This document shows, piece by piece, positions 1 to 9,883 of a DNA stretch of 50,378 nt. This stretch comes from Candidatus Magasanikbacteria bacterium GW2011_GWC2_37_14. GTDB lineage: Bacteria; Patescibacteriota; Patescibacteriia; Magasanikbacterales; UBA922. The notes beneath the pieces were generated by a model that was not told where the DNA came from, ran no database searches, and was given only the letters and a program-made list of their open reading frames with translations. The position numbers and the translations under genes are program-made. The first letter of the stretch is position 1. Every line of letters begins with the position of its first letter. The stretch spans positions 1-50,378 of the forward strand of contig LBSX01000014.1 of NCBI GenBank assembly GCA_000990355.1. The letters run 5' to 3'.

Positions 1-637
1 TACACCGCCTGGGGAGTACGGCCGCAAGGTTAAAACTCAAAGGAATAGACGGGGACCCGCACAAGCGGAGGATCATGCGGTTTAATTCGATGGTACGCGG
101 CGAACCTTACCTGGGCTCAACTACTAACTGCAAGCCTCTGGAAACAGAGGATTCCTTAGAGGGTGTTAGATAGGTGCTGCATGGTTGCCGTCAGCTCGTG
201 CCGTGAGGTGTACAGTTAAGTCTGGTAACGAGCGCAACCCCTATGCTGTGTTAAATGCACACAGCAGACTGCCTGTTTAAACAGGAGGAAGGCGGGGATG
301 ACGTCAAATCAGCATGGCTCTTACGTCCAGGGCCACACGCATGATACAATGGCCGGTACAGAGGGTTGCGAAGCCGTAAGGTGGAGCTAATCCCAGAAAG
401 CCGGTCTCAGTTCGGATTGAGGGCTGCAACTCGTCCTCATGAAGCTGGATTCGCTAGTAATTGCGCATCAGAACGGCGCAGTGAATACGTTCTCGGGTCT
501 TGTACTCACCGCCCGTCACACCACGAAAGTTGGCAATGTCCAAAAGCTCCTTACGGGGACTAAGGCAGGGTCAATGATCAGGGTGAAGTCGTAACAAGGC
601 ATCCCTAGCGGAAGCTGGGGATGGATCACCTCCTTTC
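1..637 (+). rRNA. rrs: 16S ribosomal RNA, 3' portion (5' end outside window)
   Basis: Conserved 16S blocks: AAACTCAAAGGAATAGACGG, GGTGCTGCATGGTTGCCGTCAGCTCGTG, GGAGGAAGGCGGGGATGACGTCAA, TTGTACTCACCGCCCGTCAC, AAGTCGTAACAAGG, and terminal GGATCACCTCCTTTCT with the anti-SD. Confidence 0.98.
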
Positions 638-784
638 TGGAGTAACTCAGTCGGAAGACTGTGATACCAAATAGTGATCACGAATTTTGATTCGGGATCA
701 AATTGTCAGTGAGTAGGCGTTTGACTGGTCTTTGTCACATTTTTGTTGTTAAATCCCACAGATATTAAAACACAGATTACACAG

Positions 785-815
785 AAAACTCTCTAAAATT
801 AGGGAGTTTTTTATT
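785..815 (+). terminator. Rho-independent-type hairpin after the 16S gene
   Basis: AAAACTCTCTAA-AA-TTAGGGAGTTTT followed by T-run. Confidence 0.7.
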
Positions 816-913
816 TAAAATTTCGCTTATTTTAGCCAAAAAATATCAAAAACCATTGACAAAAGGCTAAAAATGTGTTATAATATATATGTTAAATATT
901 TAATTATAAGTCT

Positions 914-1120
914 ATGTCATTTGAAGAACATGTACAAAAAGAAGAAGGGCTTCAGAGAATGCGAGAAGAAGGAGAAGTGCCTTTAACAAATCTTACAAGA
1001 AGAGAATATCTTGAAAAATTAAAAACTATGGGCGCTCTTAAACCAGAAGCTCAAGAGGAATTAGATAATCTAATTAGAATTGAACAGATTGAAGATGGAC
1101 AAAAAAGGACACAAGAATAA
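914..1120 (+). CDS. Hypothetical protein, 68 aa
   Basis: ORF preceded by AT-rich promoter-like sequence and followed by a hairpin (AAAAACTCCTTAAAAGGGAGTTTTT, ~1148-1172). Confidence 0.55.
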   Translation: MSFEEHVQKEEGLQRMREEGEVPLTNLTRREYLEKLKTMGALKPEAQEELDNLIRIEQIEDGQKRTQE

Positions 1121-1324
1121 GGCAACTAAATTATCAATATTTTTTTTAAAAACTCCTTAAAAGGGAGTTTTTAAATTTCAAATATTAAATTTTGATATTT
1201 GAATTTTGAATTTTATTGGAAATTAGAAATTGGTAATTTGATATTAAAAACACCCTCTTGACCATAAACTTTCTTCCCGCTATAATTGAACTATAAAAAG
1301 TTATTTTTGTTTTATATTTTAAAT

Positions 1325-1927
1325 ATGTCTTCACTCGAACGTTTAATAGATTTGGCCAAACGAACAGGGGATCGGCTAATTGTCCATAATCCTTACGAAA
1401 ATCAAGATGTGGTAATTATGGGCGTGGACGAATACGAAAGATTAGCTTTAAAAAAACAAGACGTGCGTGAATTATCTAGTGGTCAATTATTAGATCAAAT
1501 CAATCGCGATATTGCTATTTGGCGCGCCAATAAACAATTGGACGAAGAATTTGAAAAACAAGAAATGCTTGATAATGAATTGGCCGAACAAGGACCATTT
1601 GATCCTTTTGCGGAATTAGATTCGCATGTACCAGAGTGGCATACTGCGGGTGCGGTTTTGGGTAATCGCTACAATGATTTTAATTTTTGTGAAGACTGTG
1701 AAGAAGAACCAGAAGAAAATGAAATAAACGTAGCTGTGGATGATATTCCAAATTTTGGAGTAGAAGAAAAAGAAGTAGAGACGCAAGATTTTGCGTCTGC
1801 GTTAGAAACAGAAAAAAAAGAAGAAGACAAAACCAAAATTCCTTTTATGGTTCATGAAGATAATGTTTGGAAAGAAGAACCTTTGGATGATACTGATGAA
1901 CCTGTTTTTTATGAAGAGCCTGTGTAA
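1325..1927 (+). CDS. Hypothetical protein; N-terminus resembles a Phd/YefM-like antitoxin fold, acidic C-terminus
   Basis: ORF 1286-1927; internal ATG at 1325 gives MSSLERLIDLAKRTGDRLIVHNPYENQDVVIMGVDEYERL. Fold assignment is by pattern only. Confidence 0.6.
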   Translation: MSSLERLIDLAKRTGDRLIVHNPYENQDVVIMGVDEYERLALKKQDVRELSSGQLLDQINRDIAIWRANKQLDEEFEKQEMLDNELAEQGPFDPFAELDSHVPEWHTAGAVLGNRYNDFNFCEDCEEEPEENEINVAVDDIPNFGVEEKEVETQDFASALETEKKEEDKTKIPFMVHEDNVWKEEPLDDTDEPVFYEEPV

Positions 1928-1990
1928 TTTGTCCCCAGCTTATCCCTCTTGACGAGTTTAAAAAAGTGTTATATAATCACGTCACCTATT

Positions 1991-2018
1991 TCCACCTACG
2001 CTAAAGCTTTGGTGGACA
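1991..2018. repeat. 28-nt palindromic repeat TCCACCTACGCTAAAGCTTTGGTGGACA
   Basis: Near-identical copy inside rplV at 7399-7426; related copy in map at ~17631-17656. Confidence 0.7.
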
Positions 2019-2114
2019 GGTTGACGTTATTTTATTTAAAAATTATCCTAAAAAAAGCCGCTGGACACAAATCCTCCCCGACCACTCGGAGGTGGTGCGG
2101 CTCAAATAATTTGT

Positions 2115-3302
2115 ATGGCAGAGTTTGCACGTACAAAACCACATGTAAATGTGGGTACAATTGGTCACGTAGACCACGGTAAAACAACTTTAACAGCTGC
2201 AATTCTTGCAGTTGCTGGCGCACATGGTTTAATTGCACAAACCAAGAGTGTTGATCAAATCGACGCTGCCCCAGAAGAAAAAGCTCGTGGTATTACCATT
2301 AATACTGCTCATGTTGAATACGAAACTGCTGGTCGTCATTACGCCCACGTAGATTGTCCAGGCCATGCTGATTATGTTAAAAACATGATTACTGGTGCTG
2401 CTCAAATGGATGGTGCTATTTTGGTAGTTTCTGCTGCCGATGGCCCAATGCCTCAGACTCGTGAACATATCTTGCTTGCTCGCCAAGTAGGTGTGCCTTT
2501 TATTGTTGTTTTCTTAAATAAAGTTGACCAAGTAACAGATCCAGAACTTATTGACTTAGTAGAAGCCGAAGTTCGTGATTTGTTAAAGAAATACGAATTC
2601 CCTGGAGATACTACTCCAATTGTTCGTGGTTCTGCCCTAAAGGCCTTACAAAATCCAAATGACGAAGCTGCTTCCAAACCAATCATGGATTTATTAAAAA
2701 CCTTGGATGAATATATTCCAGAACCAGTTCGTGATTTGGACAAGGCCATGTTAATGCCTATTGAAGATGTTTTTTCTATTGAAGGTCGTGGTACAGTAGT
2801 TACTGGTAGAATTGATAGAGGTGTTGTAAAAATTGGTGATACCATTGAAATTGTTGGTATCAAAGATACTCAAACAACCACTGTTACTGGTGTAGAAATG
2901 TTTAACAAGAGCTTACAACAAGGTCAAGCAGGAGATAATGCTGGTATTTTGCTTCGTGGTACAAAGAAAGAAGATGTAGAACGTGGTATGGTCTTGGCCA
3001 AACCAGGTTCAATTACTCCACATACAGAATTTGAAGCTCAAGTTTATGCTTTAACCAAAGAAGAAGGTGGCCGTCATAAACCATTTTTCAATGGTTATAA
3101 ACCACAATTTTACATTCGTACTACCGATGTAACCGGTGATGTTACTTTACCAGAAGGAACCGAAATGGTAATGCCTGGTGACACAGTAAATTTAAAAATC
3201 AAATTAATTACCCCAGTAGCCTTGGAAGAAAAAATGCGTTTTGCTATCCGCGAGGGTGGTAGAACTGTTGGCGCTGGTTCGGTAACCAAAATTATTAACT
3301 AA
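2115..3302 (+). CDS. tuf: Elongation factor Tu
   Basis: [31 protein letters not shown]-box motifs DCPGH and NKVD. Confidence 0.99.
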   Translation: MAEFARTKPHVNVGTIGHVDHGKTTLTAAILAVAGAHGLIAQTKSVDQIDAAPEEKARGITINTAHVEYETAGRHYAHVDCPGHADYVKNMITGAAQMDGAILVVSAADGPMPQTREHILLARQVGVPFIVVFLNKVDQVTDPELIDLVEAEVRDLLKKYEFPGDTTPIVRGSALKALQNPNDEAASKPIMDLLKTLDEYIPEPVRDLDKAMLMPIEDVFSIEGRGTVVTGRIDRGVVKIGDTIEIVGIKDTQTTTVTGVEMFNKSLQQGQAGDNAGILLRGTKKEDVERGMVLAKPGSITPHTEFEAQVYALTKEEGGRHKPFFNGYKPQFYIRTTDVTGDVTLPEGTEMVMPGDTVNLKIKLITPVALEEKMRFAIREGGRTVGAGSVTKIIN

Positions 3303-3309
3303 TAAAATT

Positions 3310-3340
3310 GGAGGGCCCCTTCGGGGGCCCTCCTGTTCTT
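3310..3340 (+). terminator. Strong hairpin between tuf and rpsJ
   Basis: GGAGGGCCCC-TTCG-GGGGCCCTCC followed by TGTTCTTT. Confidence 0.8.
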
Positions 3341-3356
3341 TCGCTCATTATTAAAT

Positions 3357-3722
3357 ATGTCTACTGATAAAAAAACCGACGATAAAATCAACGCTGCTGC
3401 AAAAAAAGAAGAAGCTAGTCAAAAAATTCGTGTAAAAATTCGCGCTTTTGATAGTAAGATTATTGATAAAGCTGTAAAAACTATTATTGAAACTGCAGAA
3501 CGTAATAATGCTAAAGTTGTTGGTCCAGTACCATTGCCAACCGAAATTGCCAAATTTAGTGTAAATCGTTCAACTTTTGTACACAAAACTGCTTCGGAAC
3601 AATTTGAAATGCGCACCCACAAAAGACTTTTGGATATTATAAACATTAATCCAAGAGCGATTGATGCCCTAATGAATTTAAACTTACCAAGTGGCGTAGA
3701 TATAGAAATAAAAATGTTTTAA
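3357..3722 (+). CDS. rpsJ: 30S ribosomal protein S10
   Basis: RVKIRAFDSKIIDKAVKTIIETAERNNAKVVGPVPLPTE...MRTHKRLLDI. Confidence 0.98.
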   Translation: MSTDKKTDDKINAAAKKEEASQKIRVKIRAFDSKIIDKAVKTIIETAERNNAKVVGPVPLPTEIAKFSVNRSTFVHKTASEQFEMRTHKRLLDIININPRAIDALMNLNLPSGVDIEIKMF

Positions 3723-3775
3723 TTTCGGTTTTTTTAAGTAGATTTTGGTGGGGAAAAGTTACCCACTGCTGGCAC

Positions 3776-3804
3776 TTGACAAACAAAAGAAAATGTACTA
3801 AAAT
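3776..3804 (+). promoter_or_regulatory. Sigma70-type promoter upstream of the L3 operon leader
   Basis: TTGACA (3776-3781), 17-nt spacer, TAAAAT (3799-3804). Confidence 0.65.
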
Positions 3805-3947
3805 AGTGCCACTTTACAGTTAAAGTTGTACTTCAAGTGAGATAAGATCTCTAGAGTGAGAAAACATCTGGGCGAGAAGTATAATTTTTAAGAGGTGATT
3901 CATTAAAAATAATTTTTGCCATTCTTAATCTTTCGAATAAGAAAAGG

Positions 3948-4024
3948 CTAGAAGGAATTAACAATTTTTTATACTTTAATTATCTTAGTCTATTTTTGTG
4001 TAAAAAGTCAGTAATTCCTTCTAG
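3948..4024 (+). promoter_or_regulatory. Structured leader upstream of and abutting the L3 start
   Basis: Perfect 13-bp inverted repeat CTAGAAGGAATTA (3948-3960) / TAATTCCTTCTAG (4012-4024) in the ~230-nt leader between promoter and L3 ATG. Confidence 0.6.
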
Positions 4025-4037
4025 TTTTTATTTAGCT

Positions 4038-4742
4038 ATGAAATTTATCCTTGGTATCAAACAACACATGAGTCAGGTTTTTAGAGAAGATGGAATTGTG
4101 GTACCCGTAACCATTATTACTGCTGGCCCTTGTGTCGTTACACAAATAAAACATAAAGAAAAAGATAATGCCGAATCCGTGCAGATTGGTTTTGGTAAGC
4201 AAAAACTTTTTCGCTTAAATAAAGCTGCCCAAGGTCATTTAAAAAATCTTGCTTGGGATGACAAATTTTCTGTAAGAGTAATGAGAGATTTTAAAAATGA
4301 TAATGAATTACAAAAAGGTGATGTTTTTACAGTTGAAATATTTAAAGTAGGCGAAAAAGTGCAGGTAATTGGTACTTCCAAGGGTCGTGGTTTTCAGGGT
4401 GTAGTCAAACGTCATGGTTTCCACGGCGGTCCTGCTTCACACGGTCATAAAGATAATTTACGTATGCCAGGAAGTATTGGTTCCACTGGTCCTCAAAGAG
4501 TATTAAAAGGTTTGCGCATGGCTGGACATATGGGTGATGCACAAATCACTGTTAAGAACTTAGAAATTGTCGCTATTAAACCAGAAACCAATGAATTGGT
4601 AATCAAAGGCGCTGTTCCTGGAGCCAAAAATGGTTTATTGTTAATTTCTACTTTAGACGGAAAAATTGAAATTGAAAAAACACCTGTCTCTGCACCAGAA
4701 CCAGTGGTAGAAGCCGAAGCCGAAGTTGTAACCAATAATTAA
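4038..4742 (+). CDS. rplC: 50S ribosomal protein L3
   Basis: MKFILGIKQHMSQVFREDG; GTSKGRGFQGVVKRHGFHGGPASHG. Start moved to 4038. Confidence 0.97.
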   Translation: MKFILGIKQHMSQVFREDGIVVPVTIITAGPCVVTQIKHKEKDNAESVQIGFGKQKLFRLNKAAQGHLKNLAWDDKFSVRVMRDFKNDNELQKGDVFTVEIFKVGEKVQVIGTSKGRGFQGVVKRHGFHGGPASHGHKDNLRMPGSIGSTGPQRVLKGLRMAGHMGDAQITVKNLEIVAIKPETNELVIKGAVPGAKNGLLLISTLDGKIEIEKTPVSAPEPVVEAEAEVVTNN

Positions 4743-4753
4743 TTTATTAGAAT

Positions 4754-5386
4754 ATGTCTCTTAATGTAAAGGTTTACAATCAAGAAGGTAAGGAAGTAAA
4801 AGACCTAAGTATTTCTGAGGCAGTTTTTGCTATAAAACCAAAAAAATCTGTTTTGCACCAAGTGTTCAATGCCATGCTTGCCAACACTCGTGAACCTTGG
4901 GCCGATACCAAGAACAAGGGTGAAGTAAGTGGTGGTGGTAAGAAACCTTGGAAACAAAAAGGTACTGGACGTGCTCGCCATGGTTCTATTCGTTCACCAC
5001 TTTGGAAGGGTGGCGGTGTTACTTTTGGTCCTTTAACTAGTCGTAATTATAAACAAAAAATTAATCAAAAAATGAAAGCCGTGGCTACCAGAATGTGTTT
5101 AACCGATAAAGTAGCTGTAGGACATTTTTTGGTAGTAGAAAGTTTGCCAGCAGATGGAAAAAGCAAAACTTTGGTGGCTTTACGCAAGGCTTTGGCTGGT
5201 AGTGGCAAGAGCACAATGATTCTAACTCCAGGAATGGATAAAAATATTATTAAAGCTGCCAGTAATCTTACTAAACTAAAAGTACAGATTGTTAAAGATG
5301 TAAATGTTGTAGATTTATTAAATAATTTATTTGTGATTACTACCCCAGAAGGAGTACAGATTTTGGAAAAACGTTTAACTAAATAA
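4754..5386 (+). CDS. rplD: 50S ribosomal protein L4
   Basis: KKPWKQKGTGRARHGSIRSPLWKGGGVTFGP. Confidence 0.98.
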   Translation: MSLNVKVYNQEGKEVKDLSISEAVFAIKPKKSVLHQVFNAMLANTREPWADTKNKGEVSGGGKKPWKQKGTGRARHGSIRSPLWKGGGVTFGPLTSRNYKQKINQKMKAVATRMCLTDKVAVGHFLVVESLPADGKSKTLVALRKALAGSGKSTMILTPGMDKNIIKAASNLTKLKVQIVKDVNVVDLLNNLFVITTPEGVQILEKRLTK

Positions 5387-5387
5387 T

Positions 5388-5852
5388 ATGGGTTTATTAG
5401 ACCATTTTAAAAAAGATAATAAAAAAGAGGCTGCCAATAAGTTTGGTCAGGTTTCTGATAGAAAAAATAGTGTTAAAAATAAAACAGTTAAAGAAAAATC
5501 TGGAGAAGAAGATAAAAATGTAAAAGATAAGGAAATTGTTTATGATAAGCGTAATATTAAAGTTGGTAATGAAAGCTACAAAGCGTTGCTTAAGTCGATA
5601 GTTAGTGAAAAGGCTGCTATTGCCGAAAGTCATGGTTCTTATACCTTTAAAGTAAATAAAGATATAAATAAAATTCAGATTAAACAAGCAGTAGCATCTG
5701 TTTATAAAGTAAAACCTATTAAAGTAAGAATAATTAATGTGGATGGTAAGAGCGTACGTACTGGTCGCAAAACTGGCAGACGTAGTGATTGGAAAAAAGC
5801 TATTGTTACTTTAGCCAAAGGTCAATCTATAAGTATTCATGAAGGTGTATAA
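5388..5852 (+). CDS. rplW: 50S ribosomal protein L23 with Lys-rich N-terminal extension
   Basis: C-terminal SEKAAIAESHGSYTFKVNKDINKIQIKQAVASVYKVKPIKVRIINVDGK. Confidence 0.95.
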   Translation: MGLLDHFKKDNKKEAANKFGQVSDRKNSVKNKTVKEKSGEEDKNVKDKEIVYDKRNIKVGNESYKALLKSIVSEKAAIAESHGSYTFKVNKDINKIQIKQAVASVYKVKPIKVRIINVDGKSVRTGRKTGRRSDWKKAIVTLAKGQSISIHEGV

Positions 5853-5855
5853 AAT

Positions 5856-6692
5856 ATGTCAGTAAAAGTTTACAAACCAACTAGTCCAGGCAGACGCAAA
5901 TCAAGTGTTCAAGATTTTTCTGATATTACCAAAAGTAAACCAGAAAAGTCTTTAATTAAGATTTTAAAGAAAAAATCCGGTCGTAATAATACTGGTAATA
6001 TTACTGTGCGTCATCAAGGTGGTGGAGTAAAAAGAATGTATCGTGAAGTTGATTTTAAACAAAGTAAGTTTGATATTATTGCGGAAGTTAAGACCATAGA
6101 ATATGATCCAAATCGTGGGGCTCGCATAATGATGGTAGAATATACCGATGGCGTAAAAGCCTATTGGTTGGCTCCCCAAGGTATCAAAATTGGTGAAAAA
6201 TTAGTTTCTAGTGAAAAACATGTAGAACCAAAAGTTGGCAACCGCATGCCTTTACAAGAAATTCCCGTTGGTTTATTTGTTTATAATGTAGAATTAACCC
6301 AAGCCAAAGGTGGTCAAATAGTTCGTGGTGCTGGCAATGGCGCACAATTACAAGTTATCGAGGGTGATTATGCACAATTAAAATTACCATCTGGTGAAAT
6401 GCGTTTAGTAAAAAAGAATTGTTTGGCTAGTATTGGCATGGTTAGTAACCCAGATTATAATTTGATTCGTTGGGGCAAGGCTGGTAGAATGAGAAAGCGT
6501 GGTATAAGACCAACTGTAAAAGGTAAAAACATGAACCCAGTAGACCATCCACACGGTGGTGGTGAAGGACATTCACCAATTGGTTTAAGAGGTGGTCCAA
6601 AGACTATGTGGGGTAAAAAGGCCAGAGGTGTAAAAACCCGTAAGCCTGGTAAGTGGAGTAACAAATTTATTATTAGTAAGAGAAAAAAATAA
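5856..6692 (+). CDS. rplB: 50S ribosomal protein L2
   Basis: VKGKNMNPVDHPHGGGEGHSPIGLRGGPKTMWGKKARGVKTRK. Confidence 0.98.
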   Translation: MSVKVYKPTSPGRRKSSVQDFSDITKSKPEKSLIKILKKKSGRNNTGNITVRHQGGGVKRMYREVDFKQSKFDIIAEVKTIEYDPNRGARIMMVEYTDGVKAYWLAPQGIKIGEKLVSSEKHVEPKVGNRMPLQEIPVGLFVYNVELTQAKGGQIVRGAGNGAQLQVIEGDYAQLKLPSGEMRLVKKNCLASIGMVSNPDYNLIRWGKAGRMRKRGIRPTVKGKNMNPVDHPHGGGEGHSPIGLRGGPKTMWGKKARGVKTRKPGKWSNKFIISKRKK

Positions 6693-6709
6693 TTATTATT
6701 TAGTCAGCT

Positions 6710-7045
6710 ATGACAAGAAGTTTAAGAAAAGGACCTTACATTGATGCAAAATTACTAAGTAAGGTTTTAAAAGCCAAAGCTACCAGTGACCATAAACCAA
6801 TCAAAACTTGGGCTCGGGCTTCGGTTATTTCTCCAGAAATGGTTGGTGTAAATTTTGCTGTGCACAATGGAAAAGATTTTCTTGCTGTATTTGTTGACGA
6901 AAATATGGTTGGTCATAAACTTGGTGAATTTTCTCCTACTCGTAAGTTTGTGGTTCATGGTGGTAAAATGGCCAAAGAACAATCAAAATCTAGTTCAGGA
7001 TCTGCACCGGCTGTTGCCGCTCCAGTAAAAGTTAAAAACGCTTAA
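6710..7045 (+). CDS. rpsS: 30S ribosomal protein S19
   Basis: [12 protein letters not shown]...[12 protein letters not shown]. Confidence 0.97.
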   Translation: MTRSLRKGPYIDAKLLSKVLKAKATSDHKPIKTWARASVISPEMVGVNFAVHNGKDFLAVFVDENMVGHKLGEFSPTRKFVVHGGKMAKEQSKSSSGSAPAVAAPVKVKNA

Positions 7046-7047
7046 AT

Positions 7048-7527
7048 ATGAAAATGCAAGCTGTAGCAAAATTAAGATATTTACGTTTGGCACCAAGAAA
7101 AGTTCGTTTATTGGCCGATCTTATTTGTGGTTTAAAAATTGACAAAGCCGAGAACCAATTAGAAAATTCGGCCAAAGAAGCAAAACGTCCAGTATTAAAA
7201 TTATTGCGTTCTGCTATTGCCAATGCTACAAATAATTTTAAAATAGACAAAGATACCTTAAGAGTAAAATCAGCTCGTGTGGATAATGGCCCTATTTTGT
7301 ATCGTAGTGTACCAAAAGCTCAAGGGCGGGCTACTCCAATTCGTAAACGTTCTTGCCATATAACCATAGTTTTAGAGGGTGATGTTGAAAGTAAAGAATC
7401 CACCTCCGCTAAAGCTACGGCGGACAAGGAAAAGAAAAAAATCGAAAAATTAGAAAAAAAAGTTGAAAAGAAAAAAGTTGAAAAAACTGTGAAAAAAGTT
7501 AAAGAAATTAAAAAAGCAAATAGTTAA
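7048..7527 (+). CDS. rplV: 50S ribosomal protein L22 with C-terminal extension
   Basis: LRYLRLAPRKVRLLADLICGL...GRATPIRKRSCHITIVL; tail contains repeat-derived STSAKATADKE. Confidence 0.96.
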   Translation: MKMQAVAKLRYLRLAPRKVRLLADLICGLKIDKAENQLENSAKEAKRPVLKLLRSAIANATNNFKIDKDTLRVKSARVDNGPILYRSVPKAQGRATPIRKRSCHITIVLEGDVESKESTSAKATADKEKKKIEKLEKKVEKKKVEKTVKKVKEIKKANS

Positions 7528-7531
7528 AAAT

Positions 7532-8263
7532 ATGGGACATAAAGTTCATCCAAAAGCACATCGCATGCAGGTAATTTATACCTGGGATTCACGTTGGTAT
7601 GCCAAAAAGGACTATGCTAAGTTTGCTGAACAAGAAAATAAAATTCGTGATTTTTTGTCAAAAAAATTCAAAGAAGCTCATATTGATGCAGTTGGAATTG
7701 AACGTGGCCCAAAAGAGTTAACTGTTAATATTGCGGCTGCCAAACCAGGTATAATTATTGGTAGAGCGGGAAAAGGTTTGGAAGATTTAAAAAAAGAATT
7801 AGAAAAAAAATATCTACAAATGTCACTTCGGGTTAAATTAAATATCAAAGAAGTTACTTCTCCTGCTTTGTCGGCACAAGTTATCGCTCAAACCATGGTG
7901 GCTGATATTGAAAAACGTATTCCTTTTCGTAGAGTAATGAAACAAACTGTTGAAAGAGTAATGAAAGCTGGAGCCAAAGGTGTTAAAGTTGTTATGGCCG
8001 GACGTTTGAATGGTGTAGAAATTGCTCGTCGTGAAAAAATAGCTGCCGGTACTGTTCCCCTTATTACTTTGCGTTCCGATGTAGACTATGCTTTGTGTGA
8101 AGCTCAAACTTTGTATGGTAAAATAGGTGTTAAAGTTTGGGTTTGTCATGGAAAAGTTTTTGGTCGTAAAGAAAAATTTGCTGAAGTTGAAAATAAAAAA
8201 GAAGAAACAAATAAAGAGGAAAAGAAAGTTGTTAAAAAATTTGTTCCTCGTACAGCTAAATAA
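7532..8263 (+). CDS. rpsC: 30S ribosomal protein S3
   Basis: [12 protein letters not shown]...[20 protein letters not shown]-like KH domain. Confidence 0.98.
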   Translation: MGHKVHPKAHRMQVIYTWDSRWYAKKDYAKFAEQENKIRDFLSKKFKEAHIDAVGIERGPKELTVNIAAAKPGIIIGRAGKGLEDLKKELEKKYLQMSLRVKLNIKEVTSPALSAQVIAQTMVADIEKRIPFRRVMKQTVERVMKAGAKGVKVVMAGRLNGVEIARREKIAAGTVPLITLRSDVDYALCEAQTLYGKIGVKVWVCHGKVFGRKEKFAEVENKKEETNKEEKKVVKKFVPRTAK

Positions 8264-8280
8264 TACGAAATAATTTTGAT

Positions 8281-8697
8281 ATGCTTTTGCCCAAAAAAGT
8301 AAAACACAGAAAATGGCATAAACTAAGACGTCGAGACAAAGGCGTTGCTACTCGTATCAACAAAATATCATTTGGAAATTTTGGTTTAGTGTCTTTAGAA
8401 CATGGTTGGGTTACTTCTCGCCAGATTGAAGCTGCCAGACGGGTGCTTACTAGATTTGTTCGTCGTGGTGGTAAAATTTGGATTAGAATTTTTCCCGATA
8501 GACCAGTTACCAAAAAAGGCAATGAAGTGCCAATGGGCGGTGGTAAAGGTTCACCAGATCATTATGTAGCTACTGTCAAACCAGGTACTGTAATGTTTGA
8601 AATGGATGGTATAACTCTTGAATCAGCTACGCAGGCTTTGGTAGAGTCTGGTCACAAATTACCCGTAAAAACTAAATTTATAAAAAAACTTGTGTAA
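8281..8697 (+). CDS. rplP: 50S ribosomal protein L16
   Basis: [21 protein letters not shown]...[33 protein letters not shown]. Confidence 0.98.
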   Translation: MLLPKKVKHRKWHKLRRRDKGVATRINKISFGNFGLVSLEHGWVTSRQIEAARRVLTRFVRRGGKIWIRIFPDRPVTKKGNEVPMGGGKGSPDHYVATVKPGTVMFEMDGITLESATQALVESGHKLPVKTKFIKKLV

Positions 8698-8698
8698 T

Positions 8699-8887
8699 AT
8701 GGATTTTATTGATTTAAAAAATAAAACTGATAAAGAACTACAGGAAATACTACACGAAGAAAGACACCATCTTCATGAGTTGAGATTAAAAGTTGGTGAA
8801 AAACAGTTAAAAAATGTTCGGGCAATTAGAAAAACCAAAAATTTAGTTGCAAAAGTTTTGACATTATTAAATAGCCGTAATAAATAA
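8699..8887 (+). CDS. rpmC: 50S ribosomal protein L29
   Basis: MDFIDLKNKTDKELQEILHEERHHLHELRLKVG; position between L16 and S17. Confidence 0.9.
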   Translation: MDFIDLKNKTDKELQEILHEERHHLHELRLKVGEKQLKNVRAIRKTKNLVAKVLTLLNSRNK

Positions 8888-8904
8888 ACGGTATAAATAT
8901 TAAT

Positions 8905-9171
8905 ATGGCTGTAGAAAAGAAAAACAATGTAGTTCACCGTTCTCTAAAGGGAGAAGTGATTAGTGCAAAAGGTAATAAGACTATTCATGTTTTGGTTAAG
9001 AATAAAGTAACCCATCCTAAATATCACAAACAGTATACTGTAACCAAAAAATATGCTGTTCATGATGAATTGGGATTGGCCAAAGCTGGTGATAAAATTT
9101 TGTTTCAAGAATGTCGTCCCTTATCCAAAACCAAACGTTGGCGTTTGGTAAATATAGAAAAAAAAGCTTAA
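8905..9171 (+). CDS. rpsQ: 30S ribosomal protein S17
   Basis: [42 protein letters not shown]. Confidence 0.96.
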   Translation: MAVEKKNNVVHRSLKGEVISAKGNKTIHVLVKNKVTHPKYHKQYTVTKKYAVHDELGLAKAGDKILFQECRPLSKTKRWRLVNIEKKA

Positions 9172-9175
9172 TCAT

Positions 9176-9547
9176 ATGATTCAACATCGTAGCATGTTAC
9201 AAGTAGCAGATAATAGTGGTGCCAAGAAATTAATGTGCATTCGTGTTTTGGGTGGTTATAAAAAGCGCTATGCTAGAATTGGCGACATTATTACTTGCAG
9301 TGTAAAAGAAGCTGTACCAAGATCGGCTGTAAAAAAAGGTGAAGTTGTACATGCAGTAATCGTACGTCAAAGAAAAGAAATGCGTCGAACTGACGGAACT
9401 TATATCCGTTTTGATAATAATGCCGCAGTAATTGTTGATAGAAAAACCAAAGAAATCAAGGGTACACGTATTTTTGGACCAGTGGCCAGAGAATTAAGAA
9501 CCGAAGGTTTTCAAAAGATTATTTCTTTAGCTCCCGAAGTACTCTAA
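9176..9547 (+). CDS. rplN: 50S ribosomal protein L14
   Basis: [27 protein letters not shown]...[11 protein letters not shown]. Confidence 0.98.
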   Translation: MIQHRSMLQVADNSGAKKLMCIRVLGGYKKRYARIGDIITCSVKEAVPRSAVKKGEVVHAVIVRQRKEMRRTDGTYIRFDNNAAVIVDRKTKEIKGTRIFGPVARELRTEGFQKIISLAPEVL

Positions 9548-9558
9548 ATTAAATATTT

Positions 9559-9879
9559 ATGAAAATAAGAACTGGTGACAAAGTAAAAGTGTTAAGCGGT
9601 AAAGACCGCGGTAAAGAAGGCAAAGTAATTCAGGTTTTAAAAAATAAAACCAATGATAAATACTATGCGGTTGTTGAAGGTGCCAATTTATTAAAAAAAC
9701 ACATGCGTCCTCGCAAACAAGGCGAAAAAGGCCAAATTATTGAGTTGCCAGCTCCACTACATATTAGTAAAGTAATGTTGATTGATCCTAAATCAGGCAA
9801 GGCTACTCGTGTTGGCTACAAAATGGAAGGCAAAGAAAAGAAACGTGTAGCTAAAATTAGTGGTGAAATAATTAGTTAA
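9559..9879 (+). CDS. rplX: 50S ribosomal protein L24
   Basis: MKIRTGDKVKVLSGKDRGKEGKVIQV (KOW motif). Confidence 0.97.
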   Translation: MKIRTGDKVKVLSGKDRGKEGKVIQVLKNKTNDKYYAVVEGANLLKKHMRPRKQGEKGQIIELPAPLHISKVMLIDPKSGKATRVGYKMEGKEKKRVAKISGEIIS

Positions 9880-9883
9880 AAAT

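Noticed and set aside
366-563. 65-aa ORF inside the 16S rRNA
   Set aside because: Lies within conserved rRNA sequence.
2032-2863. Minus-strand ORFs antisense to tuf and other antisense ORFs through the ribosomal operon
   Set aside because: Shadow ORFs opposite well-identified conserved genes.
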